A stretch of 37,052 nt of DNA. It comes from Acidobacteriota bacterium. Its GTDB lineage: Bacteria > Acidobacteriota > Terriglobia > Acidiferrales > UBA7541. Of this stretch, positions 32,841 to 37,052 are shown piece by piece. The position numbers and the translations under genes were made by a program. The notes under the pieces are model-generated. The model was given only the letters and a program-made list of their open reading frames with translations, had not been told where the DNA came from and searched no databases. Location of the stretch: assembly GCA_003224145.1 (NCBI GenBank), contig QHYN01000095.1:1-37052 (forward strand). Reading direction: 5' to 3'. Numbering within the stretch: position 1 is the stretch's first letter; every line of letters begins with the position of its first letter.

Positions 32841-33485
32841 ATGACTGCGAACTCTTCACGTCTCGTCCATCTCCTCGAGGCATTCGGCTTCACTGCCTAT
32901 GTCGCGTGGTATATCTGGCAGCTTCAGGCCGCTTTTTGGTATTCGTGGATTGTGTTTCCCCTTTGGCTGGCCATCAGTTTCGCGCTGCACCGAGACACAC
33001 CTCGATCGCTGGGGTGGCGTGCCGATAATTTATGGACCGCCACGAAGCGCTCTGCCGTTGTCTTCTTACCTTGCATTTTCGGAATCTGTGTTTTGGGACT
33101 CCTTCTCGGCGGCTCGCAGCGCTTGATTCATCCCCTTCTCGTTCCAAAGCGCTTCTTTGGCTACCTGGCTTTCTGCTTGATGCAGCAGGTCGGCTTGAAC
33201 TCTCTGGTCACGAACCGTCTCCTCGCTGCCATGGAGAGTCCCGTGCGCGCTTCGCTGATGGCCGGCACGCTGTTTGGCTTGCTCCACTGGCCGAATCCAG
33301 TCCTCGTGCCTCTCACCTGGGTTGGAGGAATTCTGATGTCCTGGCTCTTCGCGAAAGAGCGCAACATTCTTCCGCTTACCTTATGGCAAGGCGTTCTCGG
33401 CACCTTGGTGTGGTGGGCATTTCCGGTGGCATGGCATCACGCGATGCGTGTAGGGCCCGGTTTCTATCATTTCCACGCGCATTAA
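32841..33485 (+). CDS. CPBP-family membrane protein, catalytic Glu motif absent
   Basis: A 214-residue inner-membrane protein with six to eight hydrophobic helices, related to CPBP (CAAX protease and bacteriocin-processing, Abi) proteins. Motif 2 is recognisable as FGLLHWPNP (His149), and further His residues occur at 199-200. The defining motif EExxxR is replaced by QQVGLN at 115-120: both Glu and the Arg are gone. It is therefore probably not a standard protease. It might act as a scaffold, or the family assignment may be wrong. The start ATG lies seven bases after the upstream stop. Cellular role unknown. Confidence 0.62.
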   Translation: MTANSSRLVHLLEAFGFTAYVAWYIWQLQAAFWYSWIVFPLWLAISFALHRDTPRSLGWRADNLWTATKRSAVVFLPCIFGICVLGLLLGGSQRLIHPLLVPKRFFGYLAFCLMQQVGLNSLVTNRLLAAMESPVRASLMAGTLFGLLHWPNPVLVPLTWVGGILMSWLFAKERNILPLTLWQGVLGTLVWWAFPVAWHHAMRVGPGFYHFHAH

Positions 33486-33495
33486 GGGGAGAGAT

Positions 33496-34611
33496 TCACA
33501 GATTCAGGTGGCCATAGCTGCGGGCGGTTTGCGCCACTCCGTGCCCGGGTCCGCGCTTTCCTTTCGTGTCGTTCCTCCAGACACCGGGAATCGCGAATTT
33601 GCACTTCGGGCACGTCCCATCCTTGAGGTGATTCTCCAGGACATCGTGCCAGGAACGTTGTATGAGCAGCTCCTTGCACTCTGGGCAGTAAGTGTTCGCA
33701 CCTTTGCTGTAGATGTTTCCCTCGTAGACGTAATGTAAACCAACTTCCATCGCAATTTGCCGTGCGCGGTCCAGAGTGGCGGGTGGCGTTCGCGGCTTGT
33801 CCTGCAGCTTGAAGTCCGGGTGAAACGCCGTGAAATGCAGCGGCACGTCCGGCCCAAGATGCGTCAAGATCCATTCGGAAAGCTTTCGCGTTTCTGCGGG
33901 ATCGTCATTGAGTGTCGGAATCATGAGGTTCGTGATTTCGAACCACACCTTCGTCTCTTTCTTCAGCCATTCCAGGGTTTCCAGCACGGGTTGCAGGTGG
34001 GTCAGCGTAATTTTCCCGTAGAAGTTTTCGGTAAACGCCTTCAGGTCCACGTTTGCCGCATCGATGTGGTCGTAAATGTCATGAAACGCTTCCCGGGTGA
34101 TATAGCCATTGGTGACCATGACCGTTTTCAGGCCGTATCTCTTCGCGTCCCGGCAGATGTCGATCACATACTCGCCCCAGATCGTAGGCTCGTTGTAGGT
34201 GAATGCGAGCGACTCGCAACCGTATTTCATGGCCAGCTGTGGCACATCTTCGGGAGGAACGTGCTGGGAATGCACTTGATCCGAGCGCGATTTGGAAATG
34301 TCCCAATTCTGGCAGAAGAAACAGCCCATGTTGCAGCCCGCCGTGCCCATGCTAAAGACGCGCGTACCGGGCAGAAAATGGTTCAGGGGCTTTTTCTCGA
34401 TGGGATCAATCTGCAATGCCGCGGGCGAGCCATACCCCAGGCTATAGAGTTTTCCGTTTTGGTTGACGCGAATGAAGCAGAATCCGGATTGGCCTGGACC
34501 AATGTGACAGTGTCGCGGGCAGAGATAACAGTGCACTCGCCCATTGGGTTCCGGTTCCCACCACCGCGCTTCGTAGAGCTCTTGCGTCTTCTGGAGGATC
34601 TTCAGTTCCAT
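33496..34611 (-). CDS. amrS: AmmeMemoRadiSam-type radical SAM enzyme
   Basis: A 371-residue protein of the AmrS group, formerly annotated as pyruvate-formate-lyase activating enzyme-like. The radical SAM cluster is Cys93, Cys97, Cys100 in AGCNMGCFFCQNW (CxxxCxxC). An N-terminal Cys set (CYLCPRHC, residues 28-35, and Cys45 in GFCFIR) is typical of the subgroup. It also has AFTYNEPTIW, MVTNGYI, NVDLKAF and a late CPECKELL/CPKCKF zinc-ribbon-like pair. The family is normally accompanied by MEMO1- and AMMECR1-like genes; neither is seen here. Substrate unknown. It stands alone on the minus strand, with only 10 bases to the CPBP stop on the other strand. Confidence 0.9.
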   Translation of the reverse strand: MELKILQKTQELYEARWWEPEPNGRVHCYLCPRHCHIGPGQSGFCFIRVNQNGKLYSLGYGSPAALQIDPIEKKPLNHFLPGTRVFSMGTAGCNMGCFFCQNWDISKSRSDQVHSQHVPPEDVPQLAMKYGCESLAFTYNEPTIWGEYVIDICRDAKRYGLKTVMVTNGYITREAFHDIYDHIDAANVDLKAFTENFYGKITLTHLQPVLETLEWLKKETKVWFEITNLMIPTLNDDPAETRKLSEWILTHLGPDVPLHFTAFHPDFKLQDKPRTPPATLDRARQIAMEVGLHYVYEGNIYSKGANTYCPECKELLIQRSWHDVLENHLKDGTCPKCKFAIPGVWRNDTKGKRGPGHGVAQTARSYGHLNL

Positions 34612-34695
34612 GGACCCTCTCCTCAGAACTAATTATACGCCTGCAAGGAGTGTTGGGCACTTGCGAGGAATGGAAGGTTCGATCTCGGAGGGAAA

Positions 34696-34968
34696 TCAGG
34701 CGTGCCGCCGGCTTTGGTAGCGGCGCCGTTCAGCAGCCCAATCGACAAACCGCTCCATCTGTTCTCGGTATTTCCACGCAAGGTGTAAAAACTTGCTGGC
34801 GTTCAGGTCGGCTGCTTCTTTCCCAAGAAACGTCTCAAATCGCCAGCGCAGGTAAGGACTCTTCCACGGTCGCAATCGGTAGCCTCGGGCCGCGTTCCAG
34901 TAATACTGCACTGTCTTAAACATCTCTTGCGCAATGGGCGATTCGCCCAGCCCTCGCTGTTCAGACAT
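34696..34968 (-). CDS. Hypothetical protein, about 90 residues
   Basis: I do not recognise the family. From ATG at 34968 it reads MSEQRGLGESPIAQEMFKTV, then QYYWNAARGYRLRPWKSPYL and RWRFETFLGKEAADLNASKF, a Trp/Tyr/Arg-rich helical protein with no signal peptide. A longer frame (to 35079) would add a Cys-containing lead of poor quality. Neither start has a good ribosome binding site. The YWNAARGYRLRPWKSPYLRW segment is unusually rich in conserved-looking aromatic residues. Cytoplasmic; function unknown. Confidence 0.5.
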   Translation of the reverse strand: MSEQRGLGESPIAQEMFKTVQYYWNAARGYRLRPWKSPYLRWRFETFLGKEAADLNASKFLHLAWKYREQMERFVDWAAERRRYQSRRHA

Positions 34969-35144
34969 CAATTTTTGGGGAAGCGCGATAATCTCCTCGC
35001 AACTTGGGAACAAGAGCTTGCAGGGGGGAACGTCCCAACACGCGCCGCTTACCATATTCCGATTTTTCCTTTTTTGCAAGCAATCTCGTTGGCTTGCCGC
35101 GGTGCAGGCGACAAGCGGCTTCGATGACTCTATAATCTGCGCCT

Positions 35145-35370
35145 ATGAAAAACTCCTTTGCTCTTCGGTTTCCAGGAATCGCTTTAAGCCTCTTTCTCCT
35201 CGCACCGCAGATCGATGCCCACGAACCCGTGTACGCCCGCAAAGGAATGGTGGTCGCCCAGGAGCCCTTGGCAGAGACGTGGGAGTCGCGGTCTTGAAAT
35301 CAGGCGGGAATGCCATCGAGGCCGCCGTCGCCGTCGGCTTTGCTCTCGCCGTGTCGCCTTGGCCAGCCAA
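35145..35370 (+). pseudogene. 5' fragment of gamma-glutamyltranspeptidase, frameshifted
   Basis: From ATG at 35145 the frame encodes a signal peptide (FALRFPGIALSLFLLAPQIDA) and then PVYARKGMVVAQEPLA, the family opening (GMVxxxxxLA). It then breaks (stop at 35295). The continuing reading is in another frame: RDVGVAVLKSGGNAIEAAVA, VGFALAV, which matches the next conserved part of GGT (VGVxxLKxGGNAVDAAVAVGFALAV). It ends abruptly at about 35360. Everything with the catalytic Thr is missing. TATAAT at 35131-35136 is just upstream. Confidence 0.82.
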
Positions 35371-35598
35371 GGTAAGAAACACCTCAATCAGCAGACCATT
35401 ACCGGTCTGGAAGCGTGTCTCGACCCGCATTGCTTCGTCCGTATTCACCGCTCGTATATCGTGAATCTGGAAAGAGTCGCTCGCATCGAACCTTACGGCA
35501 AGGACAGCCGCCTGGCCATCCTCGCAGACGGCACGCGCCTGCCCGTCAGCCGCGCCGGCTATGCCCGCCTCCAATCCCTCCTCGACGAGCGAAAGTAA
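35371..35598 (+). pseudogene. C-terminal fragment of a LytTR DNA-binding domain
   Basis: Beginning GKKHLNQQTITGLEACLDP and continuing CFVRIHRSYIVNLERVARIE, then GKDSRLAILADGTRLPVSRA, with a stop at 35598. This is the last two thirds of a LytTR domain (F-V-R-I-H-R-S-x-I-V-N-L is diagnostic). The receiver domain and first strand are absent, and it is joined directly to the ggt fragment in a third frame. No start codon belongs to it. Confidence 0.83.
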
Positions 35599-35603
35599 CC
35601 TCT

Positions 35604-35632
35604 TTGAGTAAGCAGGCTGACAGCCTTATATT
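35604..35632 (+). promoter_or_regulatory. Promoter of the small protein/nucleotidyltransferase pair
   Basis: TTGAGT (35604-35609), 17-base spacer, TATATT (35627-35632). The expected start near 35639 leaves a 29-base leader before the ATG at 35668. Confidence 0.55.
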
Positions 35633-35667
35633 GGTCCGTGAACCCACTTGGACAATCGGATGCCGCG

Positions 35668-35853
35668 ATGAAAACCGAAGCGCAAAAGGTGCTGCAAGCC
35701 ATGTCGCCGGCGCAGAAATTGCGGGCCGCCGAACGGCTGTATCATTCCGCCCGTCAACTAAAGGCGGCTGCGCTGCGCGCGGAGCACCCCGATTGGACCG
35801 ACGAAGCCATCCGTCAGGCCGTTCGCCAGATTTTCATGTATGCCCGAAGCTAA
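35668..35853 (+). CDS. Small helical protein linked to nucleotidyltransferase
   Basis: A 61-residue soluble helical protein (MKTEAQKVLQAMSPAQKLRA, AERLYHSARQLKAAALRAEH, PDWTDEAIRQAVRQIF). ATG at 35668 fits the predicted transcript start better than GTG at 35638. It resembles small partner proteins that sit before AbiEii-like or DUF6036-type nucleotidyltransferases. Its reading frame overlaps the next gene by 14 bases, so the two are coupled, in the style of toxin-antitoxin pairs. No biochemical role known to me. Confidence 0.62.
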   Translation: MKTEAQKVLQAMSPAQKLRAAERLYHSARQLKAAALRAEHPDWTDEAIRQAVRQIFMYARS

Positions 35854-36406
35854 CCTCTTTCTCATGTTCACCCAGCGGTTGAACACGCTGGGCGTAGCCT
35901 ACATGGTCAGCGGGAGCGTGGCGGTCATCATTTATGGACAGCCGCGCCTGACCCATCATGTGGGTTTGATCGTGGTGCTGGATCGGGAGCACATTGCCCG
36001 GCTGCCCGAGGTATTCCCGCCAGAAAAGTTTTATTGCCCGCCGATGGAGGTGGTCGCCGTGGAAGTGGCCCGCGAACAACGCGGACACTTCAACATTATT
36101 CACCACGAGACAGGTTTCAAAGCGGACGTGTATCTGAGTGGGCGAGATCCGTTGCACGCGTGGGGACTGGCGCGGGCGCGGCAGTTGGAAGTCGAAGGCC
36201 AAGTGCTCGTCGTTGCCCCTCCCGAGTATGTCATCCTGCGCAAGCTCGAATACTACCGGGAAGGCGGCTCGGAGAAGCACTTGCGGGACATTCGCTCCAT
36301 GCTCAACACATCCCCCGAGGCCATCCAAAGCGCCGAACTTGAACAACAGATTGCCGCCCGGGGCCTGCAAGAAGCATGGCGGCAAGTTCAGGAGCGCGGG
36401 GATTGA
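35840..36406 (+). CDS. AbiEii/DUF6036-like nucleotidyltransferase with altered active site
   Basis: A 188-residue protein of the minimal nucleotidyltransferase fold. The opening VAYMVSGSVAVIIYGQPRLT carries the GS motif (Gly25-Ser26). The family then normally has T-H-D-I-D-L with two metal-binding Asp; here it reads THHVGLIVVL (38-47), so both Asp are replaced (His40, Gly42). Later parts look normal: GFKADVYLSGRDPL, VAPPEYVILRKLEYYREGGS and KHLRDIRSML. The change suggests loss of nucleotidyl transfer or a mutated toxin. It overlaps the upstream small gene and is separated from doc by 63 bases on the opposite strand. Confidence 0.75.
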   Translation: MPEANLFLMFTQRLNTLGVAYMVSGSVAVIIYGQPRLTHHVGLIVVLDREHIARLPEVFPPEKFYCPPMEVVAVEVAREQRGHFNIIHHETGFKADVYLSGRDPLHAWGLARARQLEVEGQVLVVAPPEYVILRKLEYYREGGSEKHLRDIRSMLNTSPEAIQSAELEQQIAARGLQEAWRQVQERGD

Positions 36407-36469
36407 CTTCTTTCATCAAGCTGCGAACGCTCGCCGCGGTGCCCTTATTCGCCCCGCCGCACCTGGGTG

Positions 36470-36847
36470 TTAGGTTTTCTTTTCCACGTGTGCGCGTAAC
36501 CAGGGAACCAGTTTGTCGAATCTAAACTCGTTGGCCTTGTAAAGATTGGCCACAAAAGCGTAGGTCTCTTCGGCGTCCGCCGTGAGGTACAGGCCGTTGA
36601 TGGCAAGAAACGTATACGTCGCGGCGAAAGCCGTCCGCTTGTTGCCATCGACAAAGGACTGATTCTGCGCCAGGCTCTCCCACAGCGCGGCAGCTTCCTC
36701 GATGAGATCGGCATAATAGCCGGTCTGCGGCCGATACAGCGCGGCTTCCAATAACCCTTGATCCCTCACGCCGGGGGAGCCGCCATACCGTTCAATCTGA
36801 TCCGCGTGCATGGCCAGCACTTCGGCCACGGTCAGGTAGTCGGTCAT
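36470..36847 (-). CDS. doc: Doc-type Fic toxin, motif His replaced
   Basis: A 125-residue Fic-fold protein of the Doc class, which in known members phosphorylates elongation factor EF-Tu and halts translation. Features: YLTVAEVLAMHADQIERYGG, VRDQGLLEAALYRPQTGYY, and the Fic motif at 62-71, NQSFVDGNKR, where the canonical form is HxFxDGNKR. The catalytic His is Gln63. Remaining parts (TAFAATYTFLAINGLYLT) are as in the family. It follows the antitoxin with a four-base overlap (ATGA). Because of the Gln, activity should not be assumed. Assignment as a TA module is based on order and overlap. Confidence 0.83.
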   Translation of the reverse strand: MTDYLTVAEVLAMHADQIERYGGSPGVRDQGLLEAALYRPQTGYYADLIEEAAALWESLAQNQSFVDGNKRTAFAATYTFLAINGLYLTADAEETYAFVANLYKANEFRFDKLVPWLRAHVEKKT

Positions 36848-37052
36848 CGAGCAAGCTTCTTGTATAACGAGCCATATTTTTCGTGGCTGGCGAGGTATGC
36901 GCCCATCACGTGGGAGCGCGGCTTGGCGTTCTTGTGTTTTTCGATCAGGTCGGCGAGCGCCTCGTCCACCAGGGCTTGAAGCTGGCGGCCTTCCTCGTCG
37001 GCCAGCGCACGCACGTCCCTCAAGATTTTGGAATTCACTTGGGTGGCGAATT
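36844..37052 (-). CDS. Antitoxin of the Doc module (partial, runs off the right edge)
   Basis: The minus-strand frame enters from beyond the window as FATQVNSKILRDVRALADEE, then GRQLQALVDEALADLIEKHK and AKPRSHVMGAYLASHEKYGS, ending at 36844. FATQV before the first Asn is in frame, so the GTG at 37038 is not the real start and the N-terminus lies outside. The first part is the strand-helix form of a ribbon-helix-helix-type DNA-binding region, and the C-terminus should neutralise the toxin. The stop overlaps the doc start. Autorepression of the operon is expected. Confidence 0.78.
   Translation of the reverse strand, partial: FATQVNSKILRDVRALADEEGRQLQALVDEALADLIEKHKNAKPRSHVMGAYLASHEKYGSLYKKLAR

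Noticed and set aside
34934-35464. A 176-residue plus-strand frame
   Set aside because: Only its middle (VGVAVLKSGGNAIEAAVAV) is real, belonging to the frameshifted ggt fragment; the rest is noise.

Overview
The window looks like a chromosomal segment of a soil-type Acidobacteriota (Terriglobia-like) genome. This is inferred from family content: a PadR regulator coupled to an ADOP-type MacB/FtsX permease, a Ser/Thr kinase-TolB-TPR receptor, a wHTH-HNH protein of a type I associate with acidobacterial genomes, C-rich intergenic repeat units, and many secreted proteins of unknown function. No rRNA, CRISPR array or intact prophage is visible; one tRNA-Phe(GAA) is present.

Layout. 1-8.9 kb: start of a small basic protein, the putrescine pair aguB-aguA, a GlsB/YeaQ membrane protein, a padR-ADOP permease operon on the minus strand (permease frameshifted, with a clear promoter/operator), RNase J and a TetA-like exporter. 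8.9-11.8 kb: an accessory island in which two almost identical 254/255-bp direct repeats bracket an N-terminally truncated IS1595/ISXO2 transposase and an orphan membrane/coiled-coil gene. It is followed by a possible structured RNA and a small Cys/His protein. 12-17.2 kb: GH5 glycosidase, GNAT acetyltransferase, UppP and FtsK. 17.3-21.9 kb: an outer-membrane porin-like protein with a PBP-like partner, the receptor kinase, and tRNA-Phe. 22-30.9 kb: a block rich in exported proteins (SurA/DsbA-like oxidoreductase, Sel1 protein, Cys-rich secreted protein, ADA2-like adenosine deaminase, second secreted protein, DUF1573 lipoprotein). It also holds an HNH gene and fragments of an NCS2 permease and of LigD. 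30.9-37 kb: type II NADH dehydrogenase with a 15-bp inverted repeat at its promoter, a DnaB_N-like orphan, a CPBP homologue lacking its acidic motif, the radical SAM enzyme AmrS, a mosaic of ggt and LytTR fragments, a small protein/nucleotidyltransferase pair, and a Doc-type toxin with its antitoxin running off the end.

How the genes work together. AguB and AguA are consecutive enzymes from agmatine to putrescine. PadR probably represses its own operon through a palindrome at the promoter. The porin and PBP-like genes probably form one outer-membrane/periplasmic uptake unit. The DsbA-like protein may serve the Cys-rich exported proteins encoded beside it. Much of the second half shows gene decay: several genes survive only as a first or last piece, and three protein families (CPBP, nucleotidyltransferase, Doc) have lost canonical catalytic residues.

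I do not see a complete undescribed system that I can name with confidence. The best candidates for something new are the direct-repeat island at 8.97-11.14 kb, the promoter-terminator leader before the HNH gene near 27.1 kb, and the inverted repeat at the ndh promoter. All coordinates and motifs were read by eye; no homology search, folding or alignment was run.
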